Assembly (NCBI RefSeq): GCF_900116715.1
Contig: NZ_FPBM01000017.1
Span: forward strand, 1 to 42,533
Direction of reading: 5' to 3'
DNA length: 42,533 nt
Source of the DNA: Polaromonas sp. YR568
GTDB lineage: Bacteria; Pseudomonadota; Gammaproteobacteria; Burkholderiales; Burkholderiaceae_C
Shown here piece after piece: positions 15,721 through 23,837 of this stretch. A program made the translations under genes and the position numbers. The notes beneath the pieces are model-generated. The model saw only the letters and a program-made list of their open reading frames with translations, ran no database searches and had not been told where the DNA came from. Within the stretch, counting starts at the first letter, position 1. Each line of letters begins with the position of its first letter.

Positions 15721-16230
15721 ATGGCTACCCCCCGCATCGCTGTTTATTCCGGCACGTTTGACCCGTTCACGCTGGGCCACGACGACGTGGTGCGCCGCGC
15801 GGCAGGGCTTTTTGACCAGCTCGTTATCGCGGTGGCCGTTGCCCATCACAAGAAAACCCTGTTCACGCTCGACGAGCGCGTCGCGCAGGTGCAAGCCGCC
15901 ACGCAGGGCATCGCCGGCGTCAAGGTGCTGCCGTTTGACGGCCTGATCATGGATTTTTGCGCCGCCCAGAAGGCCTCGGCCGTGGTGCGTGGCATCCGCA
16001 ACATCACCGACTTTGACTACGAAGCGCAAATGGCGGCCATGAACCGCAAGCTGCGTCCGGAAGTGGAAACCGTGTTTCTGCTACCCGACGCGCCGCTGCA
16101 ATGCATCAGCAGCACGCTGGTGCGCGAAATCAGCAAGCTGGGCGGCGATGTCGGCCAGATGGTGAGCCCGGCGGTGGCGTCGGCCCTGGCGGCGGCGCAC
16201 AAAGCGGGTCAAACCGGCAAAGGGGGCTGA
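15721..16230 (+). CDS. coaD: Phosphopantetheine adenylyltransferase CoaD
   Basis: A 169-residue protein of standard length for the hexameric enzyme that converts 4'-phosphopantetheine and ATP to dephospho-CoA. It has the nucleotidyltransferase signature YSGTFDPFTLGHDDVV (T/HxGH form) near the N-terminus, RGIRNITDFDYEAQMAAMNR in the middle and the SSTLVREISKLGG phosphate loop near the end. The start is ATG 15721. The ferredoxin gene follows after a single base, so the two are almost certainly co-transcribed. Confidence 0.97.
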   Translation: MATPRIAVYSGTFDPFTLGHDDVVRRAAGLFDQLVIAVAVAHHKKTLFTLDERVAQVQAATQGIAGVKVLPFDGLIMDFCAAQKASAVVRGIRNITDFDYEAQMAAMNRKLRPEVETVFLLPDAPLQCISSTLVREISKLGGDVGQMVSPAVASALAAAHKAGQTGKGG

Positions 16231-16231
16231 C

Positions 16232-16501
16232 ATGGCCCTGATGATCACCGACGAGTGCATCAACTGCGACGTCTGCGAGCCCGAATGCCCCAACCAGGCG
16301 ATTTACCTGGGCAAGGAAATCTACGAAATCGATCCGCATAAATGCACCGAATGCGTCGGGCATTTTGACGAACCGCAGTGCGTGCAGGTCTGCCCGGTGG
16401 CCTGCATTCCCCTGAACCCGCAGCACATCGAAACGCGCGAAACCTTGTGGGAAAAGTACCAGCGCCTGCAGACCGTCATCCCGGTCATCGCGGCCCGGTG
16501 A
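16232..16501 (+). CDS. YfhL-type 2[4Fe-4S] ferredoxin
   Basis: The 89 residues carry two cluster motifs: CINCDVCEPECP and CTECVGHFDEPQCVQVCP. The second motif has the eight-residue insertion between Cys residues typical of the YfhL/Alvin ferredoxins, which have two low-potential clusters. A C-terminal helical extension (ETLWEKYQRLQ) is also typical. The gene begins one base after coaD. The electron partner is not indicated by the neighbours. Confidence 0.95.
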   Translation: MALMITDECINCDVCEPECPNQAIYLGKEIYEIDPHKCTECVGHFDEPQCVQVCPVACIPLNPQHIETRETLWEKYQRLQTVIPVIAAR

Positions 16502-16524
16502 GGCTTGGTTAGCGGCTGGAGGCC

Positions 16525-17151
16525 TTAATCCTCCGCGTCGGCCTCTGGTGCGGCTTTGCGCGGTGGTTTGGGCCGCGGCGGCGCGCTGGTGTGGATCATC
16601 ATCGTGGCCTTTTCCATCTCGCCCTTGAGCAATTCCGGCACAGCCTTGATGCAGCGGGTGATGCAGTCCTCAATCGCCACGCGATGCTCCTGTGAGGGCT
16701 TTTTCAGCACCCAGTTGACCACCTCGGCCTTCACGCCCGGGTGGCCCACGCCGATGCGCAGGCGCCAGTAGTCGGCGGTGCCCAGTTGCGCATGGATGTC
16801 GCGCAGGCCGTTGTGGCCGGCATGGCTGCCGCTGAACTTGAGCTTGACCTGGCCGGGCACGATGTCCATTTCGTCATGCGCCACCAGCACCTCGTCAGGC
16901 GCGACCTTGAAAAAACGCGCGAGCGCCGCCACCGATTTGCCGGAGACATTCATGAAAGTCAGTGGCTTGAGCAGCCAGACGTTCTGGCCGTTGATGGTGG
17001 TGCGCGCCACCTGGCCGTGGTAGCTCCTGTCCAGGCTGAGCGGGGCTTTGAGCTCATCTGAGAGGGCGTCAATAAACCAGAAACCGGCGTTGTGGCGGGT
17101 GGCTTCGTATTCAGGGCCGGGGTTGCCCAGGCCGACAAACAATTTGATCAT
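16525..17151 (-). CDS. pth: Peptidyl-tRNA hydrolase
   Basis: The 208-residue enzyme releases peptides from prematurely dropped peptidyl-tRNA. Active-site residues are present in the usual places: Asn10 in GLGNPGPEY, His20 in TRHNAGFW and the Asp of HDEMDIVPG near 93; FSGSHAGHNGLRDI follows. The C-terminal 15 or so residues are Pro/Ala/Lys-rich. It lies downstream of rplY, separated by a strong terminator, so it probably has its own promoter between 17152 and 17237. The order prs-rplY-pth is conserved in many proteobacteria. Confidence 0.97.
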   Translation of the reverse strand: MIKLFVGLGNPGPEYEATRHNAGFWFIDALSDELKAPLSLDRSYHGQVARTTINGQNVWLLKPLTFMNVSGKSVAALARFFKVAPDEVLVAHDEMDIVPGQVKLKFSGSHAGHNGLRDIHAQLGTADYWRLRIGVGHPGVKAEVVNWVLKKPSQEHRVAIEDCITRCIKAVPELLKGEMEKATMMIHTSAPPRPKPPRKAAPEADAED

Positions 17152-17238
17152 TTGGAGATTTCCATCCGCCCGATTCTAGGGGCGCGTGTCCTCGGGTCTT
17201 TGCAAGCGTGCGGTTCGGGTTCAAGACGAGTCACCCAA

Positions 17239-17276
17239 GAAAAACGGCCCTTGTCCTGCAAGAGGACAAGGGCCGT
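17239..17276 (-). terminator. Intrinsic terminator of rplY
   Basis: A 14-bp perfect stem (17244-17257 with 17263-17276) and a 5-base loop, followed on the minus strand by TTTTCTT. It lies 31 bases after the rplY stop codon and is the strongest terminator in this part of the window. Confidence 0.9.
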
Positions 17277-17306
17277 GAGCCTTTTCAGGCCTGTGCCGAA
17301 AGTGAA

Positions 17307-18002
17307 TTACTTCTTGGCGGCAGGCTTGGCAGCGTCGGCCTTGGCGCCGGCTTTGGCTTCCTTGGCGGCAGCGGCTTTAGCGGCTTTCGGGTCCACCGGT
17401 GCGGCTGCGGCAGCGGCTGCTGCGGCATCGGCCTCGGCTTCTTCGGAAACAGCAGACACCGACACCAGAACCGGGTTGTCCTGGCCCTTGGCCACGAACT
17501 TCACGCCCTTTGGCAGGGTGATGTCCTTGATGTGCAGCGGCGAGCCCTTCTTCAGGCCCTTCAGGTCGACGGCGATGAATTCGGGGATGTCTGCTGGGAA
17601 GCAGGACACGGTCAACTCGGTGATCACGTGGTTGACCAGGCAGTTTTCGGTCTTGACGGCCGGAGACTCTTCTTCACCGCTGTAGTGCACGGGCACTTTC
17701 ACGGTCATCTTGGTCTTGGCTTCCACGCGCTGGAAGTCGATGTGCAGGATCTGCTGCTTGTAGGGGTGCATTTGCAGGTCGCGCAGCAGAACCTTGTGTT
17801 CTTTGCCGGCCAGTTCCATCTCGAGGATGGAAGCATGGAATGCTTCTTTCTTGATGGCGTGGAACAACGCGTTGTGATCGATTTCGATCAGCGTGGGTTC
17901 ACCGGTGCCACCGTAAACAATACCGGGCGTGCGGCCGGTGATGCGGAGACGGCGGCTCGCACCCGTGCCCTGCTTTGCGCGCTCAAAAGCGACGAATTTC
18001 AT
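17307..18002 (-). CDS. rplY: 50S ribosomal protein L25 (Ctc-type, long form)
   Basis: The 231 residues comprise an N-terminal 5S-rRNA-binding L25 domain (MKFVAFERAKQGTGASRRLR, about 1-95), a TL5/Ctc beta-barrel domain (about 95-185) and a long Ala/Lys-rich tail rich in AAAA and KAA steps. The start is ATG 18002 with GGAG seven bases upstream; a longer frame from TTG 18014 would contain that ribosome site and is rejected. The long form is common in betaproteobacteria. It lies between prs and pth on the same strand, with a strong terminator behind it. Confidence 0.96.
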   Translation of the reverse strand: MKFVAFERAKQGTGASRRLRITGRTPGIVYGGTGEPTLIEIDHNALFHAIKKEAFHASILEMELAGKEHKVLLRDLQMHPYKQQILHIDFQRVEAKTKMTVKVPVHYSGEEESPAVKTENCLVNHVITELTVSCFPADIPEFIAVDLKGLKKGSPLHIKDITLPKGVKFVAKGQDNPVLVSVSAVSEEAEADAAAAAAAAAPVDPKAAKAAAAKEAKAGAKADAAKPAAKK

Positions 18003-18109
18003 AATCAACTCCAATAAAGAACGGACCGCGACCAGTCTCGCTCTGCTTTAAAAAGCTGCTTTTGTTTCATGACGAGTCACGAAACGGGGCAGCCGCTTTT
18101 TGTTTCAGC

Positions 18110-19084
18110 TCAAAACAGGTTGTCCTGGTCTGAAAACAAACTCATGACCGACTCTCCACGGGCGATGCGCTGGATGGTTTCAGCGATCAGCGGCGCCACG
18201 GAGAGCTGGCGAATCTTCTTGCAGCCTTCTGCATTGGGGCTCAGCGGAATGGTGTTGGTAATCACCACCTCATCGAGTGCGTCGCCCTGGGCGATGCGGT
18301 CGATGGCCGGGCCCGAAAAAATCGGGTGCGTGCAATACGCATAAACTTTCTTGGCGCCGCGCTCCTTGAGCACTTCGGCCGCCTTGACCAGCGTGCCGGC
18401 CGTGTCGATCATGTCGTCCATGATCACGCAGTTGCGGCCTTCGATGTCGCCGATCACGTGCATCACTTCCGACACGTTCGCCTTGGGGCGGCGTTTGTCG
18501 ATGATGGCCATGTCGCAGCCCAGCTGCTTGGCCAGCGCCCGGGCACGCACCACGCCGCCCACATCGGGCGACACGACCATCAGGTCGGCGTAATTCTTCT
18601 GGCGCAAATCGCCCAGCAGCACCGGCGACGCATAAATGTTGTCGACCGGAATATCAAAAAAGCCCTGGATCTGGTCGGCATGCAGATCCATCGTCAAAAC
18701 ACGCGACACGCCCACGGCCTGCAGCATGTTGGCCACCACCTTGGCCGTGATCGGCACACGCGCCGAACGCGGGCGGCGGTCTTGCCGGGCATAGCCGAAA
18801 TATGGAATCACCGCGGCGATGCGCTCGGCCGAAGCCCGTTTCAGCGCGTCCACCATGATGAGCAGTTCCATCAGGTTGTCGTTGGTCGGTGCGCAGGTGG
18901 ACTGCACCACAAACACATCACGGGCCCGGACGTTCTGCTGGATCTCGACGGTCACTTCACCATCCGAAAAACGGCCGACATGGGCTGCACCCAGTGAAAT
19001 GCCCAGATGCTGGGCGATGTCGGAGGCCATGCTCGGATTGGCATTGCCGGTGAAAACCATGAAATCGGGGTGGTGCGTTTGCAT
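18110..19084 (-). CDS. prs: Ribose-phosphate pyrophosphokinase (PRPP synthetase)
   Basis: The 324-residue protein makes PRPP from ribose 5-phosphate and ATP for purine, pyrimidine, His, Trp and NAD synthesis. Family motifs are in order: NANPSMASDIAQHLG near the start, FSDGEVTVEIQQNVR, the flexible loop YARQDRRPRSARVPI, DLHADQIQGFFDIPVDN and VVSPDVGGVVRAR, and the PRPP-binding VIMDDMIDTAGTL. Its length is about ten residues more than the E. coli enzyme. A sigma-70-like promoter lies upstream (19138-19167). Confidence 0.97.
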   Translation of the reverse strand: MQTHHPDFMVFTGNANPSMASDIAQHLGISLGAAHVGRFSDGEVTVEIQQNVRARDVFVVQSTCAPTNDNLMELLIMVDALKRASAERIAAVIPYFGYARQDRRPRSARVPITAKVVANMLQAVGVSRVLTMDLHADQIQGFFDIPVDNIYASPVLLGDLRQKNYADLMVVSPDVGGVVRARALAKQLGCDMAIIDKRRPKANVSEVMHVIGDIEGRNCVIMDDMIDTAGTLVKAAEVLKERGAKKVYAYCTHPIFSGPAIDRIAQGDALDEVVITNTIPLSPNAEGCKKIRQLSVAPLIAETIQRIARGESVMSLFSDQDNLF

Positions 19085-19137
19085 GTGGGGCCCAGCTGCT
19101 ACAAGGACTTGAACGTGGCTGAAATTTTTATCGAAGC

Positions 19138-19167
19138 AATATACGCACGGGGGACAACACGTTGCAA
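19138..19167 (-). promoter_or_regulatory. Candidate sigma-70 promoter of prs
   Basis: On the minus strand, TTGCAA (19162-19167) and TATATT (19138-19143) are spaced by 18 bases. The prs start codon is about 50 bases downstream, which leaves a normal leader. The match was judged by eye. Confidence 0.5.
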
Positions 19168-19205
19168 GGGGGCTTGGCAGTGAGCGCCGCTTGCCTGGCG
19201 TGTTT

Positions 19206-19248
19206 CCAAAAACACACAGACCCGCTGATACACATCACGCGGGTCTGT
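19206..19248 (-). terminator. Intrinsic terminator after tRNA-Gln
   Basis: A perfect 10-bp stem, ACAGACCCGC (19216-19225) with GCGGGTCTGT (19239-19248), and a 13-base loop; GTGTTTTTGG follows on the minus strand. It lies 66 bases beyond the tRNA 3' end, and upstream of prs. Confidence 0.75.
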
Positions 19249-19314
19249 CAGGAGTCATGCGGAACCGCTCCGGGCGGTACCGCAACACCGGGGCTTGGCC
19301 CTCGGTGAGTAATT

Positions 19315-19391
19315 TGGCAGGGGTGGAAGGATTCGAACCTGCGAATGCCGGAATCAAAATCCGGTGCCTTAACCAGCTTGGCGACACCCCT
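19315..19391 (-). tRNA. tRNA-Gln (anticodon TTG)
   Basis: A 77-base cloverleaf with encoded CCA. The acceptor stem AGGGGTG pairs with CACCCCT, the discriminator is G73, the anticodon stem is CCGGA/TCCGG with loop TTTTGAT giving TTG, and the T-loop GGTTCGAATCC is standard. It lies between ispE and prs, the common proteobacterial position. Confidence 0.95.
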
Positions 19392-19476
19392 ACACAGGAC
19401 AGTTGTTGTTGCCAACAACAGACCTATAAACTTTTCAATTAGGTCGCTTGGAAACGCATTTTCAAGAGCGGTTATT

Positions 19477-20415
19477 TTACCAACCGGCCAGTGGATGCGC
19501 CTCCAAATTACTGCATTTGCGGATTTTCCAGCCATCAGGCAAACCTGATAAGTCCGGCAAATCTGCCTCGTGCAGCAGTTGCGCAAATACAGCACTTCCG
19601 GAGCCGGTCATGCGCCCTTGGAGTCCCTTCGTTTTAAGCCAATCAAGCGACTGGCCAATCTGAGGGCATATCTCCTGCGCTACCGGCTGCAAGTCGTTGC
19701 GGCCAAATCCGAAATCGAATGATTTCAGCGGGCCTTCAGCATTTGCAGCAAAGCCTTGGATTGTAGCAGTTTCTGTGTCGCGTTTGAGCCCAGGCGCACT
19801 GAAAATACCTTGCGTCGGGAGTCCCACGGGTGGTTTGACCACCACGAAGCGGGCCGGCGGTAAGGCCAGGGGCGTGATTTTTTCACCTATGCCCTCGACC
19901 CAGGCGTGGCCGCCCGAGAGGAAAAAGGGCACGTCCGCGCCCAGCGACAGGGCGATAGCCTGCAAATCTTGTGGCGGCAGGTTGACGCCCCACAGCCTCT
20001 GGAGCGCTAGCAGGCAGCTGGCCGCGTCGGATGAGCCGCCGCCCATGCCCGCTTGCGACGGGATCCGCTTTTGCAGGCCGATATGCACCCCCAGCGAGGT
20101 GCCGCATGCGGTCTGCAGCGCCCTGGCAGCCCGCACGGCGAGGTCTTCGGCCGGCAGCAGGTCCGTGCCGGCTGTTTGATCGGGGTCGCCGAGGTCTTCG
20201 CGGCTGATTTGGCCATCGTTGCGCAGCTCGAAGTGCAGGGTGTCGCACCAGTCGATCAGCATGAACACCGACTGCAGCAGGTGGTAGCCGTCAGGCCGGC
20301 GGCCGGTGATGTGCAGGAAGAGGTTGAGTTTGGCTGGCGCGGCGACGTCGTAAAGAGCTTTGAGCGGCCGGGTGGCGCTTGAAACTGGCGCAGAGAGGGG
20401 CGCAGAAAAGGTCAT
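19477..20415 (-). CDS. ispE: 4-diphosphocytidyl-2-C-methyl-D-erythritol kinase IspE
   Basis: The 312-residue GHMP kinase performs the ATP-dependent step of the MEP isoprenoid pathway. It contains the substrate motif APAKLNLFLHITGRRPDGYH at about 28-47, the ATP loop PSQAGMGGGSSDAASCLL near 130 and the C-terminal GHMP motif MTGSGSAVFA. It has an N-terminal extension of about 20 residues compared with E. coli. It lies 52 bases downstream of lolB and 85 bases upstream of tRNA-Gln, in the classical lolB-ispE-tRNA-prs order. Confidence 0.97.
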   Translation of the reverse strand: MTFSAPLSAPVSSATRPLKALYDVAAPAKLNLFLHITGRRPDGYHLLQSVFMLIDWCDTLHFELRNDGQISREDLGDPDQTAGTDLLPAEDLAVRAARALQTACGTSLGVHIGLQKRIPSQAGMGGGSSDAASCLLALQRLWGVNLPPQDLQAIALSLGADVPFFLSGGHAWVEGIGEKITPLALPPARFVVVKPPVGLPTQGIFSAPGLKRDTETATIQGFAANAEGPLKSFDFGFGRNDLQPVAQEICPQIGQSLDWLKTKGLQGRMTGSGSAVFAQLLHEADLPDLSGLPDGWKIRKCSNLEAHPLAGW

Positions 20416-20467
20416 GACAGGACGGCGGAACTAGCGGCGGGCGACGACAAGCGGATGCGAGGCGGGA

Positions 20468-20989
20468 TTATTGGTCGAGCACAACACGCAGGTCGGCTTG
20501 CGGGGCGGGCTCGGTTCTTTTGGCTGAAATGCGGCCTTCCTTGTGGCGCGAAAGATCGGCGGACCAGCCGCTGGCGCTGGCGGGCTCGCCCTGCAGCCAG
20601 GCAAACAGCGCCGCCACCGGAACGGAGGCGCCTGTGGCCCGGGCCATCAATTCATCCACCGAAGAAAAGCGGTGCACCTTGCCGTTGCCTGAGTCCAGCA
20701 CGGCTTCGCCGGGCGACCAGCGCAGCACGCCCAGCACGCTGCCCAGCGGGCTGATCAGCGAGAGTTCGCCCTGCTCGGGCTTGCCCTTGAGCTCAAAACT
20801 GGCGGAAAAAGACTGGGGGGGCTCGCTTTGGACCTGCAGGCTGATGCGGCCGGTCCAGAGCTCATTTTGCAAGTCATTTTGGCCTGTTGCCCTCGGCACT
20901 TGTGCGCAACCAGCTATCAAAAAAATAGCAAGCATGCCGGCGCATGAAGAGGCCCATTGCGCCAGGCGCACGCGAAAAAAGATCGGCAA
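20468..20989 (-). CDS. lolB: Outer-membrane lipoprotein insertion protein LolB
   Basis: The 173 residues include a lipoprotein signal peptide ending LIAGC, so lipidation is at about Cys28. LolB receives lipoproteins from LolA and places them in the outer membrane. The mature part has the LolB pattern WTGRISLQVQSEP, SFSASFELKG and GELSLISPLGS, and GWSADLS near the end. It is shorter than E. coli LolB (207), as is common in betaproteobacteria. The start of the signal's hydrophobic core is encoded by the short palindrome at 20913-20929. It lies 15 bases downstream of the TPR gene, so the two are probably co-transcribed. Confidence 0.9.
   Translation of the reverse strand: MPIFFRVRLAQWASSCAGMLAIFLIAGCAQVPRATGQNDLQNELWTGRISLQVQSEPPQSFSASFELKGKPEQGELSLISPLGSVLGVLRWSPGEAVLDSGNGKVHRFSSVDELMARATGASVPVAALFAWLQGEPASASGWSADLSRHKEGRISAKRTEPAPQADLRVVLDQ
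20913..20929. repeat. Short palindrome resembling the end of the 57-bp dispersed repeat
   Basis: GCTATCAAAAAAATAGC has 5-bp arms and shares GCTATCAAA with copy B at 39691. It lies inside the lolB signal-peptide region. Only this tip is recognisable, so membership of the repeat family is tentative. Confidence 0.4.
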
Positions 20990-21004
20990 GGTATGACTTC
21001 CGGT

Positions 21005-22777
21005 TTACAGCTTTACGCGCAGGCGCTTGAGCGTCTCGAGCAGCGTTTCGTTTTCAGGGTTGAGCAGCCGGCCTTCTTTCCAGATGACGAGGGCGCGGTC
21101 GCGCTGGCCCATGGCCCAGAGCACTTCACCGAAATGCGCCGCGATCTCGGCATCGGGCTTGGCCTTGTAGGCGGCCTCAAAAATCTGCACCGCTTCGGCG
21201 TTGTTGCCCATGCGGAACTCCACCCAGCCCAGGCTGTCACGGATGAAAGGGTCGGCGGGGGCGAACTCGAGCGCCTTCTTGATCAGCTCGCGCGCTTCCG
21301 GCAGGCGCACATTGCGGTCTGCAAACGAATACCCCAGGGCGTTGTAGGCGTGGTGGTGGTCGGGCTTGACCTGGATAACCTTTCGGAGCAGGCGTTCCAT
21401 GCCGTCCAGGTCGCCAATCTTTTCAGCCATCATGGCCTGGTCGTACAGCAACTCGGTATCGTCCGGGGCTTTAACCAATGCTTGTGCCAGCACGTCGTGG
21501 GCCAGCTTGTATTGCTTGAACTCGCGCAGCAGGCCTACTTCCGCGTTCAGTTTCAGCCTGGTATCCGCCGGGCTGCGCTCGGGCAGCGCCTGCAGCAGGC
21601 GGCGGCCTTCTTCCAGCTTGCCCTGGCTGGCCAGGATGGAAGCGCGGCGGGTTTGCGCCATCGCCAGGTCGGAGGAGTTTTCGATTTTGGCCAGCCAGCT
21701 TTCGGCCGCCGCGAAATCCTTGCGCTTTTCGGCCACCTGAGAGAGCGAGAGATAGGCCTGGGCCAGGCCCCGGTTGCGCTCGCCATCAGGGGATTGCTTC
21801 TGGGCCAGCGCGACATACCGTTCAAGCGAAGCCTGCGCCGGCGCCAGCTGGTTGTCTTGCAACTGCAGGGAGCCCAGCACCAGCCAGCCCTCGGGCAGAT
21901 CAGGCTTGTCGCGCGTGACTACCAGCAACTGGGCGCTTGCCTCGGCGTAGCGCTGGCTGTCGAGCAGGGCCCGGGCATAGCCCATGCGGATCTCGGGCAT
22001 GGCTTTGGGGTTGCCTTCAAAGTAATTGCGGACCACGGCCTCGGCTTCGGGCAGTTTCGGGTCCATCAGCTCCAGCGCCACCAGCGCGGGGCCTTCCGTA
22101 CGGGGTGCGGCTGTCTGGCCGCGCTGGGCGGCGGCCAGTGCGCCGTTGCCGTCGCCTGCTGCCAGACGCATGCGCGCCACGGTCGTCCAGGCGGCGCCGG
22201 CGGTTGCGGGGTTGCCCAGGTAGTCCGTCAGTGCAGTTTCAACAACCGTGCTGGCCAGTTTTTTGTCTGTGACCCGGGCATAGGCGCGCGGCACTGCGGC
22301 AAGGACCGCGGCCCGTTCGATGTCGGGTGCGAGCCGGATTTCGGTCTGCAAGGGCTCGGCCGTGTCGGCGATCCGGTTGAGCGCCACCAGGATTTGCAGG
22401 ACATAACGGTTGGCTTCGCGCGAATTGGGCTGGTCCTGCTTCCAGGCCCGGGCCGCCTGCAGGGCGGCTTCGCCCGAACGGGACTGCAGGGCGATGTCCG
22501 TGGCGCGCTGGTAAAGCTGGGCGTCGCCTGTTTTGCGGGCGGCATCCAGCATGAGCTCGAAGCCCGCAGCGGGCTCGCCGTCCTGCAAGGTCATTTCGCC
22601 GACCAGCAACTGGTAGAAAAGGGCGCCGTCCAGCATCGAGGAGGGCGCTGCTTCCTGGGCCGCTTTGGCCTCGGCGAGCGTCGAAGGCGCCGCCAACAGG
22701 GGCTCGGCTGGTTGCGCCAGAGCCAGGGGTGCCGCGAGCCACAGGGCGCTGAGGCCAAAGCCAAGTTTTTTCTTCAT
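21005..22777 (-). CDS. Tetratricopeptide-repeat protein, periplasmic or exported
   Basis: The 590 residues start with a signal peptide (MKKKLGFGLSALWLAAPLALA). The rest is an Ala/Leu-rich helical solenoid with many TPR-like pairs. The clearest are near the C-terminus, for example HHAYNALGYSFADRNVRLPE followed by ADPFIRDSLGWVEFRMGN, with the typical Gly8/Ala20 pattern. No catalytic domain is seen. It precedes lolB and ispE on the same strand and faces mutM divergently. A scaffold role in envelope assembly is a reasonable inference from the solenoid and the lolB neighbour, but nothing specific is shown. Confidence 0.85.
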   Translation of the reverse strand: MKKKLGFGLSALWLAAPLALAQPAEPLLAAPSTLAEAKAAQEAAPSSMLDGALFYQLLVGEMTLQDGEPAAGFELMLDAARKTGDAQLYQRATDIALQSRSGEAALQAARAWKQDQPNSREANRYVLQILVALNRIADTAEPLQTEIRLAPDIERAAVLAAVPRAYARVTDKKLASTVVETALTDYLGNPATAGAAWTTVARMRLAAGDGNGALAAAQRGQTAAPRTEGPALVALELMDPKLPEAEAVVRNYFEGNPKAMPEIRMGYARALLDSQRYAEASAQLLVVTRDKPDLPEGWLVLGSLQLQDNQLAPAQASLERYVALAQKQSPDGERNRGLAQAYLSLSQVAEKRKDFAAAESWLAKIENSSDLAMAQTRRASILASQGKLEEGRRLLQALPERSPADTRLKLNAEVGLLREFKQYKLAHDVLAQALVKAPDDTELLYDQAMMAEKIGDLDGMERLLRKVIQVKPDHHHAYNALGYSFADRNVRLPEARELIKKALEFAPADPFIRDSLGWVEFRMGNNAEAVQIFEAAYKAKPDAEIAAHFGEVLWAMGQRDRALVIWKEGRLLNPENETLLETLKRLRVKL

Positions 22778-22943
22778 CGAACCATGATAATTGATGCTTC
22801 CCGGCGATGCTCCCGCTTTACGCTGCGGGCTGTATGCCCTTTACCGGTCTTTTACCGCCTGTGGCCGCCGTCACCCCCGATTCAGGCGGCATTCAGAGTC
22901 TCAGGGGCTTGTGTGGACTGACCGGGCCCCAATTTGCGAACCT

Positions 22944-23759
22944 ATGCCTGAACTGCCAGAAGTTGAAGTCACCCGCCTGAGTTTTGCGGACCGCATCGCG
23001 GGCGCCCGCATTGAGAGCGTCCAGATGGGCAAGCCCCTGCGCTGGCCCCTGGGCTGCCAGCCCGCGCTGCTGGTCGGCCAGCAGGTGCTGGCGGTGCGCC
23101 GGCGCGGCAAGTACCTGCTGGTGGACCTGAGCGAGGGGCTGCTGATGATTCACCTCGGCATGTCCGGCAGCGTGAGTTTTGGCGCTGGCTTTCCGGCGCT
23201 GGGCAAGCACGATCACTTTGAAATGATTACCAGCCTGGGAACCCTGCGGCTGAACGATCCTCGGCGCTTCGGCGCGGTGGTCTATGCCCGCGATGAAAAC
23301 ACCCCTGGCGCCCAAAAACTGCTGGGCCGGCTGGGCGTGGAGCCGCTGAGCGACGCTTTTGACGCCGCCGGCTTTCACCAGGCGCTGAAACTGCGGAACA
23401 CGGCCATCAAGCAGGTGTTGCTGGGCGGCGCGGCCGTGGTGGGCGTCGGCAATATTTATGCGTCCGAGGCGCTTTTCCTGGCGGGCATACGCCCCACGAC
23501 CCGGGCCAGCAAGATCAGCAAACCGCGGGCGGCCTTGCTCCATGGCGCCATCCGGCAGGTGCTGGCACAGGCTGTTACAAAAGGCGGGAGCACCCTGCGG
23601 GACTTTTCGAATGCGCAGGGCGAATCGGGCTATTTCCAGCTGGAGGCCATGGTGTATGACCGCGCGGGCCAGCCGTGCCGGGTGTGCGCAACCCCCGTCA
23701 AAAGCATCCGCCAGGGCCAGCGTTCGACGTTTTATTGTGTGAGTTGCCAGAAGCCCTGA
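22944..23759 (+). CDS. mutM: Formamidopyrimidine-DNA glycosylase (MutM/Fpg)
   Basis: The 271-residue enzyme excises 8-oxoguanine and ring-opened purines. The start is fixed by the obligatory catalytic MPELPEVEV (Pro1 after Met removal, Glu2) at ATG 22944; the longer frame from 22791 is rejected. Lys in RRRGKYLLVDL, the NDPRRFGAV loop, the helix-two-turn-helix VVGVGNIYASEALF, and the C-terminal zinc finger CRVC with CVSC complete the family set. It is divergent from the TPR gene with a gap of 166 bases. With mutY 2 kb downstream it forms the GO repair pair. Confidence 0.97.
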   Translation: MPELPEVEVTRLSFADRIAGARIESVQMGKPLRWPLGCQPALLVGQQVLAVRRRGKYLLVDLSEGLLMIHLGMSGSVSFGAGFPALGKHDHFEMITSLGTLRLNDPRRFGAVVYARDENTPGAQKLLGRLGVEPLSDAFDAAGFHQALKLRNTAIKQVLLGGAAVVGVGNIYASEALFLAGIRPTTRASKISKPRAALLHGAIRQVLAQAVTKGGSTLRDFSNAQGESGYFQLEAMVYDRAGQPCRVCATPVKSIRQGQRSTFYCVSCQKP

Positions 23760-23837
23760 GCTGATGCTACGTACACGCTCCAATGGCTCTTTCGGGTGCG
23801 CGATGCTATATTGACCGACCAACACGACGGACCACCG

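Noticed and set aside
18064..18085. Terminator between prs and rplY
   Set aside because: GTTTCATGA/TCACGAAAC can fold, but no T-run follows directly on the minus strand, so it was not called.
20957..22921. 654-residue plus-strand frame opposite the TPR gene
   Set aside because: It spans lolB and the TPR gene in antisense, has no recognisable domain, and the minus-strand TPR protein has a signal peptide and repeats.
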